The notes beneath the pieces were generated by a model. The model saw only the letters and a list, made by a program, of their open reading frames with translations. It was not told the origin of the DNA and did no database searches. From Methylococcaceae bacterium (GTDB taxonomy: Bacteria; Pseudomonadota; Gammaproteobacteria; Methylococcales; Methylomonadaceae): 36,273 nucleotides of DNA. Below are positions 1 through 6,901 of the stretch, piece by piece. Within the stretch, counting starts at the first letter, position 1. Every line of letters starts with the position of its first letter. The stretch lies in contig SPJM01000087.1 in assembly GCA_006844585.1 (NCBI GenBank), forward strand, positions 1 through 36,273, given 5' to 3'. A program made the translations under genes and the position numbers.

Positions 1-59
1 TGATTCTGTTGGGCTTCTTCATGGATTACGATATCTTCTTTGGACAGGGGGTTATCCAT
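1..59 (-). CDS. Possible 5' end of an unidentified gene (partial)
   Basis: A minus-strand frame starts with ATG at 57-59 and stays open to the window edge, beginning MDNPLSKEDIVIHEEAQQ. Only about 19 codons are visible, so no family can be assigned. The upstream sequence has a weak GGG-type ribosome site. The first copy of the 85-bp direct repeat begins 12 bp upstream of the start. This could equally be a chance frame. Confidence 0.3.
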   Translation of the reverse strand, partial: MDNPLSKEDIVIHEEAQQN

Positions 60-70
60 TCAATTATACC

Positions 71-155
71 CAACAAAATAGCAAGTCTTAAGTCTAAATA
101 TATTGCGTAATTCTTTGTAATTCAGTTAGTTAATTATCCACTGGACGCGGTATTG
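71..155 (+). repeat. 85-bp direct repeat, copy A
   Basis: This stretch recurs at 2648-2732 in the same orientation with three mismatches (82 of 85 identical by eye). Both copies end with ...GACGCGGTATTG and diverge immediately afterwards. The pair brackets about 2.5 kb holding the haem protein and the toxin/immunity remnants. It may be a dispersed element or the trace of a duplication or insertion. I know no named family for it. Confidence 0.8.
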
Positions 156-266
156 TTACCCGACCCCTTGAACGTTTTCGAATCGGAAAGAAATGAGATG
201 CTTGATGTTATCGTTATTTTAGAAGAGGCCGCAAGACGTTTAGATAATTTAAGAGGAATAATTTAA
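111..266 (+). other. Open frame ending in a plausible C-terminal tail (gene remnant?)
   Basis: The frame is open from 111 to the TAA at 264-266 and runs through the 85-bp repeat, which reads VNYPLDAVL. It ends with a charged helical tail ending EEAARRLDNLRGII. The only ATG in frame is at 189, which would give a very short peptide. The tail looks protein-like, but no start or family is visible, so it may be the 3' scar of a lost gene. The rest of the leader before 299 shows nothing further. Confidence 0.2.
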
Positions 267-331
267 TTCTTAAAAGCAGTCCTATTACTCGTTGATAGTT
301 GGTGATGACTGTGCATTTTATGGAGCTTACA

Positions 332-1600
332 ATGCAAAAAAACTATTTAAAAATCGGTGCAATTTTACTTTTACTTTTTAGTCAAAATATTATTGCGGCT
401 ACTGAACTGGAAATTGGTGCAGCTATTTATGGTAAGGCATTTGGTCGAGGCTGTGATGCTTGTCATGGTATTAGAACTAATCCGCAACTGGCCGAGCTGA
501 TTCAGGCGGGTGAACTTGATATAGAAAGATTTGCGAATACCTTAATCAATGGCCTAAACGGCATGCCTAAATCCGTAGTTGCCATAATGGCGATCAGCGA
601 AGTAAAGCAGGCTGAATATACATTAGGGCAAGCCATTACGGCTATATATAGGTATTTGGGGGGTGAGGGAGTATTTGAAATAAGTACGACGCAAAATAAT
701 GAACCGAATGATCAAGCTGAGTCCATTACAGAAAGTGAAGGTAGCCAATATGTCTATGTTAATGGCAAATATTGGCGGCAGCTCACTAAAACAGTCAATA
801 TTTCACAAGATGAGCTAGCTGACATATACGATACAAACACCGGACAACTTAAAGATCCAAACCAATCTGTTATTCGTGGTGTCGACTTTAGCGGCTATAC
901 TTGGGCATCAAGGTATGAAGTAGATGCGTTATTGTCGACTTTGCCGGGTTTGGCGAGAAATGATATAGATGCCGGTTTTTTTAGAGAAAAGGGCGCGCAA
1001 TGGGCTTCGTATTTTTTTGATACTTTAGGCTTCAAACCATTAGGAAATGATGCGAGGTACAGTCGAATTGTTTCTGGGTATACACGGTCAATTCCAACTG
1101 GTAAAGGTCCGAGTGTCGGGCGTTGGGTTATTGTTGATCTAGTGAATGAAAATGAAGAAGATTATATAGACATATTCAATTCAGTTTCAGGCACAGGCGC
1201 AAGCCCAGGAAGGGGACATTGGATGTATGTCAATGTAGAGAATACCACGGTTCCTTCCATTACCACTGATTTTACAGAACAAACTTTATCGGTTTCGGTG
1301 GGGATGAACTCAGGCAGCAAAATCAACGAAAATGCAGACTGGTGGATTGTGGCTTACAACAATCAAATTGGCTTGATTTATTTTGATTTGACGCTTGGCT
1401 GGACTTCAATTGAAGGTTCACTTGAGGGTCTTGCTGCATCTTATCAAGGGGCATTGTTAGATTTTGAACCCATACAGATATTTAGTGGTAGGTTGCCTGC
1501 TGGAACTTATGATTTTTATTTTGCAATTGATATGTTAATGAATGGAAAATTAGATGAGCCATTGCTGTTTGATCACGTTAAGACCGTTATAAATGAATAA
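332..1600 (+). CDS. Secreted cytochrome c-like protein with unusual C-terminal domains
   Basis: A 422-residue protein if started at the ATG at 332. That start is preceded by GGAG at 322-325 and followed directly by a signal peptide (MQKNYLKIGAILLLLFSQ, then IIAA). An upstream TTG at 299 would only add residues before the signal. Around residues 41-45 a single CDACH motif (CxxCH) indicates covalent haem attachment, so the N-terminal 110 residues look like a monohaem cytochrome c. After an acidic Ser/Asn-rich linker comes a domain with VNGKYWRQ and GYTWAS, a pattern I associate with exported (often PEP-CTERM) proteins. A final domain has DADWWIV-like (here NADWWIV), YQGALLDF and LPAGTYDFYFAID. 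No sorting tag is visible, so it is probably periplasmic or surface exposed. The electron partner and function are unknown. It stands alone on its strand. Confidence 0.7.
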   Translation: MQKNYLKIGAILLLLFSQNIIAATELEIGAAIYGKAFGRGCDACHGIRTNPQLAELIQAGELDIERFANTLINGLNGMPKSVVAIMAISEVKQAEYTLGQAITAIYRYLGGEGVFEISTTQNNEPNDQAESITESEGSQYVYVNGKYWRQLTKTVNISQDELADIYDTNTGQLKDPNQSVIRGVDFSGYTWASRYEVDALLSTLPGLARNDIDAGFFREKGAQWASYFFDTLGFKPLGNDARYSRIVSGYTRSIPTGKGPSVGRWVIVDLVNENEEDYIDIFNSVSGTGASPGRGHWMYVNVENTTVPSITTDFTEQTLSVSVGMNSGSKINENADWWIVAYNNQIGLIYFDLTLGWTSIEGSLEGLAASYQGALLDFEPIQIFSGRLPAGTYDFYFAIDMLMNGKLDEPLLFDHVKTVINE

Positions 1601-1612
1601 AATAAAGCACCA

Positions 1613-1641
1613 CAAATCAATTGCTCTGACCCCTTTGATAG
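1613..1641 (+). repeat. CTCTGACCCC repeat, copy 1
   Basis: A 29-bp sequence containing ATTGCTCTGACCCCTTTGAT. It is identical to 2605-2633 and inverted relative to 2540-2563. Such motifs are scattered in many proteobacterial genomes and are often REP-like, though the mechanism here is unproven. This copy lies just downstream of the haem-protein gene and cuts into the end of the decayed toxin frame on the other strand. Confidence 0.75.
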
Positions 1642-2059
1642 AACAGAACTACTAGCTGAATGTCTTTGTGATGACTTTCCAGACATCACATAGTCCCAAT
1701 CAGTGGGATTGGCTTGCGTTCTGAATACGTGTAATGTCAGATGGGGATAAATTGTCTAGTTTGGCTCCTCCGCCAACGAGTGGATTCTTTGTGGCAATAA
1801 AAAATTCATCCAAAGCAAAAAAAGACCCTGCACGGGTCTTTTCCTGTGAATCACTATTCAGAGATGTATTACAACAATAGCGGAGGTTTCTCGTGTCGTC
1901 GTAGTTGTTATTTTGGGCTTCAGATTCGATATTTTGATGGATTTGAATGGATTCAATGCCATCGTAGCCATAGCTTGGTACTGTCGTAGACGAGTAGCCC
2001 CATACCTGGCTAGAAATAATAGCCAAAACGAAAGATAAAATTATGTGAACTAATGGCAT
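1642..2059 (-). pseudogene. Decayed polymorphic toxin fragment (NTase-like C-terminal region)
   Basis: The minus-strand ORF 2059-1700 encodes 119 residues. It begins with a signal-peptide-like stretch (MPLVHIILSFVLAIISSQ) and reaches KLDNLSPSDITRIQNA, a wording I know from C-terminal regions of RHS/contact-dependent toxins. It then hits a stop after ASQSH. Shifted by one base, the DNA downstream continues WDYVMSGKSSQRHSASSS, the normal continuation of that family. The residues expected between, including the GSR part of the nucleotidyltransferase signature, are missing. A deletion plus frameshift has therefore destroyed the gene, and the frame finally runs into the repeat at 1613-1641. Its start codon abuts the stop of the upstream immunity gene. 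The family recognition is from memory; the shift is visible in the sequence. Confidence 0.6.
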
Positions 2060-2416
2060 CTACACATCCAACAATGACTCGTCATACCACACATCTTCAT
2101 AATCACCATCAATCAAAAAACGCCATCCAGGCGGCAACCCTAGATATTTTTGAACTTGCGGACACCAATCAGGCAAATGCTCTACATGCAAGGGCTGAAA
2201 AAAGTCGGGATCATCTGATAGTTCCTCACCAGCCCATATATACCAGCCTGTAGTGTCTTCTTCTTGAGGATGCCTTAATCCGTTTATCGGCTTCAGACCT
2301 TCTTTAACATTCAAGGCTATTCCAACCTTCAAATTTTCAGGAGAAGCAGAAAAAGAAGCTCCATGTTTCAAGCAAAGCTCTTTCTGATCCGCTTTCAATT
2401 TATCATTCAAGACCAT
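2060..2416 (-). CDS. Imm33-type immunity protein (DUF2185-like)
   Basis: A 118-residue acidic, soluble protein. The stretch [20 protein letters not shown] followed by HVEHL and [11 protein letters not shown] matches the Imm33/DUF2185 immunity family as I recall it. These proteins are thought to neutralise a cognate polymorphic toxin in the cytoplasm. The start ATG (2414-2416) overlaps the last codons of a toxin C-terminal fragment ending at 2403, the usual toxin-then-immunity order. Downstream, its TAG is followed directly by the ATG of a second decayed toxin fragment. The frame is intact although both toxin neighbours are broken, so it may be an orphan immunity gene kept for protection against kin. 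The exact partner cannot be read from the sequence. Confidence 0.65.
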   Translation of the reverse strand: MVLNDKLKADQKELCLKHGASFSASPENLKVGIALNVKEGLKPINGLRHPQEEDTTGWYIWAGEELSDDPDFFQPLHVEHLPDWCPQVQKYLGLPPGWRFLIDGDYEDVWYDESLLDV

Positions 2417-2539
2417 GCTCCTTTTTCATTTGTCGAGAAAATCTGCTCATTTCTGCGCCTTGCCGAGCTGAACACGTTGGGCATTGAGGTTGAACATAGT
2501 CCACATCTCGCATGCGTGTTTTGTCAATAATCAAAGGTA
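2403..2539 (-). pseudogene. 3' remnant of a polymorphic toxin gene upstream of the immunity gene
   Basis: On the minus strand the frame ending at TGA 2403-2405 reads MRDVDYVQPQCPTC, then SARQGAEMSRFSRQ and MKKEHGLE. This looks like the extreme C-terminus of a secreted toxin, with a CxxC pair. It has no start of its own: upstream it meets a stop inside the inverted CTCTGACCCC repeat at 2540-2563, so the body of the toxin has been lost. It overlaps the start of the Imm33-type gene by 14 bp, as expected for a coupled toxin-immunity pair. It is too short to encode activity. Confidence 0.5.
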
Positions 2540-2563
2540 ATCAAAGGGGTCAGAGTAATTGAT
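2540..2563 (-). repeat. CTCTGACCCC repeat, copy 2 (inverted)
   Basis: A 24-bp copy in reverse orientation. It differs from the core of copies 1 and 3 at one position (ATTACTCTG instead of ATTGCTCTG). Together with copy 1 it forms inverted boundaries around the toxin/immunity cassette, 1642-2539. It also sits exactly where the upstream toxin fragment loses its reading frame. Confidence 0.7.
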
Positions 2564-2604
2564 ATGGGTGATAGGAGACATACCGCGATTAAATAAGCAA
2601 AAAT

Positions 2605-2633
2605 CAAATCAATTGCTCTGACCCCTTTGATAG
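2605..2633 (+). repeat. CTCTGACCCC repeat, copy 3
   Basis: A 29-bp copy identical to 1613-1641, directly followed by a partial duplication of its last bases (a second ACCCCTTTGAT). It lies between the toxin remnants and copy B of the 85-bp direct repeat. With copy 2 it could form a hairpin with a 41-nt loop. Confidence 0.7.
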
Positions 2634-2647
2634 ACCCCTTTGATATT

Positions 2648-2732
2648 CAACAAAATGGCAAGTCTTAAGTCTAAATATATTGTGTAATTCTTTGTAATTC
2701 AGTTGGTTAATTATCCACTGGACGCGGTATTG
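2648..2732 (+). repeat. 85-bp direct repeat, copy B
   Basis: Second copy of the sequence at 71-155 with three substitutions. It is followed at once by degenerate relatives of the CTCTGACCCC motif at about 2732-2748 (inverted), 2786-2802 and 2870-2886. The whole stretch 2417-2968 carries no convincing gene apart from the toxin tail and consists mainly of these repeats plus the yefM operator. Confidence 0.8.
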
Positions 2733-2914
2733 GGGGCAGAGTCATTGGTATTTTGGCAGAAAAACCGGAGATTCAAGAAAAGCATTAACTCTGCCCCTTT
2801 AGATCTGTTTGATAAAGCAATGAAATTTATGAGTGGTAGCGGTATTAGAGTCTCCCCCTTTGTTTTGATTGTTACTCTGGCCCCTATTATTTAAAAGATA
2901 ACATGTTCCATATA

Positions 2915-2963
2915 TTGTACAAATTAGCGTTTAGAGTTACACTTGTCCAATAACTTGAACAAG
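2915..2963 (+). promoter_or_regulatory. Probable YefM/YefM-YoeB operator
   Basis: Two palindromic sites precede yefM. The first is TTGTACAA at 2915-2922, whose TGTACA core is the motif described for the E. coli yefM-yoeB operator. The second is an imperfect inverted pair, CTTGTCC (2942-2948) and GAACAAG (2957-2963). They suggest that the antitoxin, with YoeB as co-repressor, controls its own promoter. Binding itself is inferred. Confidence 0.55.
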
Positions 2964-2974
2964 CGAGGTTGAGA

Positions 2975-3229
2975 ATGCGAATTGTTTCCTTTACAGAAGC
3001 CCGAAATGGGCTTAAAAGTGTGCTAGACCAAGTGGTCAATGATGCAGATTGTACTGTGATAACTAGGCGTGATAGCGAAGATGCGGTAGTAATGTCATTC
3101 CAGTATTATAGTAGTTTGATGGAAACAGTATATTTATTAAAGTCTCCTGCAAACGCTGAACACCTAAGGAAGTCAATTGAACAATTTCAGCAAGGAAAGG
3201 TTCAAGAAAGAGAACTCTTGAGTGAGTAG
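2975..3229 (+). CDS. yefM: Antitoxin YefM (Phd/YefM family)
   Basis: An 84-residue protein from the ATG at 2975, preceded by GAGG at 2965-2968; a TTG at 2969 is also in frame but less likely. The N-terminal part (MRIVSFTEARNGLKSVLDQV) is the Phd/YefM DNA-binding fold. The segment VITRRDSEDAVVMSFQYYSS is the conserved core, and the acidic C-terminal tail is expected to wrap round YoeB. It neutralises the toxin and represses the operon. The stop overlaps the yoeB start by 8 bp, indicating translational coupling. The length matches E. coli YefM (83 residues). Confidence 0.92.
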   Translation: MRIVSFTEARNGLKSVLDQVVNDADCTVITRRDSEDAVVMSFQYYSSLMETVYLLKSPANAEHLRKSIEQFQQGKVQERELLSE

Positions 3230-3494
3230 ATGCTTAGCTTGGACTGATGAGGCTTGGTCTGATTATATCTATTGGCAAGGACAAGATAGAAAGACTTTGA
3301 GACGAATCAATAAATTGATTTCGAATGTAGTGCGAACACCATTCGAAGGTATAGGTAAGCCAGAGCCTTTGAAAGAAAATTTATCTGGTTTTTGGTCTCG
3401 TAGAATAGATGATACACATAGATTTATATATGCTATTACTGAAACACATATTACTGTAATAGCTTGTCGGTATCACTATGCTGAAAAAGGCTAA
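3222..3494 (+). CDS. yoeB: Toxin YoeB, ribosome-dependent mRNA endonuclease
   Basis: A 90-residue protein starting at a GTG that overlaps yefM. It keeps the complete YoeB signature: TPFEGIGKPEPLKENLSGFW, then SRRIDDTHRFIYAI and the C-terminal CRYHY. Catalytic residues equivalent to E46, R65 and H83 of E. coli are present as E48, R67 and H85. YoeB cleaves mRNA in the ribosomal A site when released from YefM. Four extra residues follow RYHY compared with E. coli. Both genes look intact, so the module is probably functional. It adjoins the repeat-rich islet, which suggests horizontal acquisition. Confidence 0.95.
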   Translation: MSRCLAWTDEAWSDYIYWQGQDRKTLRRINKLISNVVRTPFEGIGKPEPLKENLSGFWSRRIDDTHRFIYAITETHITVIACRYHYAEKG

Positions 3495-3740
3495 TTGGGA
3501 TAGGGAACTACTTCACGGATAACTGGGGTCATATATGGTCCGCCCCGTATTGCAAGTATTGTTTGATCGTAACATAAAGAAATATTGCATCCATATATCC
3601 GGCTTTTGTAAGAGTGAACCATTAGTGTCAGGTCTTGTCTTTTGCCTCTGCGGCTTGGACTCAACTATTAGGTAGTCTGTTACTGTGTCTATAGCTATTT
3701 TTTGTTGTTAGCAGTCAATACCCAAACAATCCATCCAAAG

Positions 3741-3908
3741 TTAAAGCGTTGATTGAGATGGACTTGATTTACGAATGATTAAGCGATGACCCAAGGTAAG
3801 TAGTTTCAATCGAATCAGCGATTGAAACGGAGGGCTATTCCATTCTGATAAAGTGTCGCCTAATGCATTTAAATAATCGACATCCACCGGCTCAACACGA
3901 TCAGTCAT
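3741..3908 (-). CDS. Small antitoxin-like ORF coupled to panE
   Basis: A 55-codon minus-strand ORF whose ATG (3906-3908) overlaps the panE stop as TGATG, so it could be translated by re-initiation. The first 26 residues, including VEPVDVDYLNALGDTLSEWN, resemble very small proteins often annotated as antitoxins. These usually end soon after SEWNSP with an acidic tail. Here the sequence changes abruptly after that point into a basic stretch with no resemblance, so the 3' end may have been replaced by a recombination. The remaining DNA 3495-3740 shows nothing I can identify. The family assignment is tentative. Confidence 0.4.
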   Translation of the reverse strand: MTDRVEPVDVDYLNALGDTLSEWNSPPFQSLIRLKLLTLGHRLIIRKSSPSQSTL

Positions 3909-4849
3909 CACTCACCGTTACTGTTTACCAACTCAATCTGCATTTCACGCAATTTCATCAGCGCATAAAGTGTTTTCAGGTGTGGACAGGCAACCTTGTG
4001 TCGTTCAGCTGTTCGCACCGTATTGCCTAAAATCACTTCCGTTTCCATTGCTTTGTTGGATTCAAAATCCAGTAACATGCTGGTTTTGTAGGGCGGCATG
4101 GTATAGGTGTTGGCGATATTGGTTTCGATGATGTCTTCCGGCAGCGGGTGGCCGGTTGCGGATGCGATTTCAAAGACTTCTTGCATAATGCTGCGCACTA
4201 ATTCTTCTTGATTTTTCAATATCGCCTCGGTGGCTAAACCGCCGGATAGTACGGATAGCGGGTTGAATGGGGCGTTCCAGATGCATTTGATCCAGCGACC
4301 GGTGATAATGTCTTCCATACCGATGCATTCAATGCCGGAGCGTTGGAATAAATTAATCAAATGACGGGTTTTTTCGCTGACGCCGCCTGGCAAATTGCCC
4401 AGCGATAGCTTGCCGTATGCTAAATGGGAGATGACGCCAGGTTGTAAGCGGTTACTACAGATGAAAGCCAGGCCGCTGACCACTTCATTATGGGGGAATG
4501 CATCTATCAACTCTTGTTCGGTATCAACGCCGTTTTGAATAAAAACGATGCTGCTGCGTTCGTTGACCGCATCGGCAATTAAACTGATTCGGTCCAGCCC
4601 TTCAATCATTTTAGTGCATAGAATGACATAATCGGCTTTACCTTGATATTCGCTTGCCTTTTTAAGGACTTGAGATGGAGTGAACTGCCAGCTACCCAGA
4701 TCATGACTATTGATTTGAAAACCGTGTTCTTTGACAAGCTCGTAATCTGATCGGCAGACGACGGCGACATCGGCGCCGACTTTGGCTAATAAAGCGCCGT
4801 AAAATGCGCCGATTGCGCCGGCGCCGACAATTAATACTTTATTGTTCAT
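3908..4849 (-). CDS. panE: 2-dehydropantoate 2-reductase (ketopantoate reductase)
   Basis: A 313-residue cytosolic enzyme that uses NADPH to reduce 2-dehydropantoate to pantoate, a step of pantothenate and coenzyme A synthesis. The N-terminal Rossmann motif GAGAIGAFYG lies at residues 9-18. FIQNGV (103-108) and GRWIKCIWNAPFNPL (184-198) carry the family's conserved Asn and the catalytic Lys (K188). The C-terminal helical ApbA_C domain is complete. The start overlaps the hda stop by 11 bp, so both are probably on one transcript. PanE-like reductases include some of unknown substrate, so the precise substrate is likely but not proven. Confidence 0.88.
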   Translation of the reverse strand: MNNKVLIVGAGAIGAFYGALLAKVGADVAVVCRSDYELVKEHGFQINSHDLGSWQFTPSQVLKKASEYQGKADYVILCTKMIEGLDRISLIADAVNERSSIVFIQNGVDTEQELIDAFPHNEVVSGLAFICSNRLQPGVISHLAYGKLSLGNLPGGVSEKTRHLINLFQRSGIECIGMEDIITGRWIKCIWNAPFNPLSVLSGGLATEAILKNQEELVRSIMQEVFEIASATGHPLPEDIIETNIANTYTMPPYKTSMLLDFESNKAMETEVILGNTVRTAERHKVACPHLKTLYALMKLREMQIELVNSNGE

Positions 4850-5543
4850 CAGCTGCAGTAATGATGGATTTTAAATACTTAATGGATAGTTTGCGTTTGC
4901 TGGATAAAGTTTCGTAATCGATTTTATCCAGGATGCGCCATAACTCGGGCAGATTGCGGTGGTATTCCTTGCTGAGAAATCGGAGAATGTTTTCGCGAAT
5001 CTGAAAGCCGCGATAATGCGCTTTATGATTGATCGCCTCCATGAGTTGCTGTTCGGTCATGGGTTTGATGTTTAATGTCAGCCCCCAACCCATGCGCGAT
5101 TTTAGATCAGGCAGTAAAAAAGGTAAATAGATCGGCGGACAAGACGCGGCCAATAATAAGCGATGGTTATTATCACGATGGCGGTTATAAAAATTAAACA
5201 AGGCTTGTTCCCAGTCGGGGTCGCCTGCAATCTGTTCAATATTATCCAAACACACGATTTCAATCTCTTCCATGCCGGTTAATATTTCCTGTTTGGGCGG
5301 ATTGTCCTCATTCAGGTTCAGATAGAAGGGCGTGATATTATTTATATTCGCCGCATGGCAGCACGCTTGCAATAAATGTGTCTTGCCGATGCCTTGTTCG
5401 CCCCAGATATAAATTTGTTGCTCATTGCCGTTATTGATGAAGCTTTTTAAATGCGCGGTGATTTCGGCATTATCGCCCGGATAGTAACTGTCGAAATTCA
5501 GGTTGCTTTGGAACTCGAATTGCAAAGGTAACTGTACTGCCAT
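4839..5543 (-). CDS. hda: DnaA regulatory inactivator Hda
   Basis: A 234-residue AAA+ protein homologous to the ATPase domain of DnaA. The N-terminal QLPLQF (residues 4-9) matches the clamp-binding motif that tethers Hda to the DNA polymerase sliding clamp. GEQGIGKT (48-55) is the Walker A loop and EIVCLDN (95-101) the Walker B strand. With the clamp, Hda stimulates DnaA-ATP hydrolysis and so limits re-initiation of replication. Its length matches E. coli Hda. It lies 5 bp after the DUF2069 gene and overlaps panE, in an order known from related Gammaproteobacteria. Confidence 0.92.
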   Translation of the reverse strand: MAVQLPLQFEFQSNLNFDSYYPGDNAEITAHLKSFINNGNEQQIYIWGEQGIGKTHLLQACCHAANINNITPFYLNLNEDNPPKQEILTGMEEIEIVCLDNIEQIAGDPDWEQALFNFYNRHRDNNHRLLLAASCPPIYLPFLLPDLKSRMGWGLTLNIKPMTEQQLMEAINHKAHYRGFQIRENILRFLSKEYHRNLPELWRILDKIDYETLSSKRKLSIKYLKSIITAADEQ

Positions 5544-5548
5544 GAGCT

Positions 5549-6486
<938 letters not shown>

Positions 6487-6834
6487 TTATAGAATCGCCA
6501 GCACGTCTTCCGGCGGTCTACCGATAGCGGCTTTGCCGTTAGCGATAACAATCGGACGTTCGATTAATTTGGGGGCGGCGACCATACCGGCGATTAAGGC
6601 TTGCTTGTCCAGGCTTTCGTCATTCATGCCCGTGTCTTTATATTCGCTTTCTCTTCTACGCATTAATTCACGCGGCTGCATGCCCAGTTTATCCAGAATA
6701 TCGCTCAGTTCCTCCGCAGTCGGCGGGGTTTTAAGATATTCGATGATTTCCGGCTCGATTCCTTGGTCTTTTAACAGTTGTAAGGTTTGTCTGGATTTGC
6801 TGCAACGCGGGTTATGAAAAATTTTTACGCTCAT
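6487..6834 (-). CDS. arsC: ArsC-family glutaredoxin-dependent arsenate reductase
   Basis: A 115-residue thioredoxin-fold protein from ATG 6832-6834; an upstream TTG at 6838 is also in frame. HNPRCSKSRQTLQLL contains the single catalytic Cys (C11). RRRESEYKD and ERPIVIANGKAAIGRP carry the conserved arginines. It would reduce arsenate to arsenite with glutathione and glutaredoxin. No arsenite pump or ArsR regulator is nearby; the gene sits in a housekeeping operon with wrbA and hda, as in Pseudomonas. A role other than arsenic resistance, as for YffB/Spx-like relatives, remains possible. Confidence 0.85.
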   Translation of the reverse strand: MSVKIFHNPRCSKSRQTLQLLKDQGIEPEIIEYLKTPPTAEELSDILDKLGMQPRELMRRRESEYKDTGMNDESLDKQALIAGMVAAPKLIERPIVIANGKAAIGRPPEDVLAIL

Positions 6835-6863
6835 GGTCAATCAGAAACTTGTCGATAAAACGT

Positions 6864-6869
6864 TATAAT
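6864..6869 (+). promoter_or_regulatory. Candidate -10 element for hldE
   Basis: A perfect TATAAT stands 33 bp before the hldE ATG in the 67-bp gap between the divergent arsC and hldE genes. No good -35 hexamer lies 16-18 bp upstream, so the assignment rests on the -10 and its position alone. Confidence 0.35.
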
Positions 6870-6901
6870 AGCATTTTGTTTACCAAACTGTGTTTATTGC
6901 T

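Noticed and set aside
2703-2894. 63-codon ORF starting inside the 85-bp repeat
   Set aside because: It consists almost wholly of repeat-derived sequence and degenerate CTCTGCCCC motifs, has no ribosome site and shows no protein-like conservation.
71-3500. Chromosomal integron cassette array
   Set aside because: Toxin-antitoxin genes with intervening repeats suggested it, but the repeats lack attC core sites, gene orientations are mixed and no integrase is present.
6487-6834. Arsenic resistance operon
   Set aside because: Only the reductase is present; no arsR, arsB or acr3 is adjacent, and the gene sits in an hda operon.
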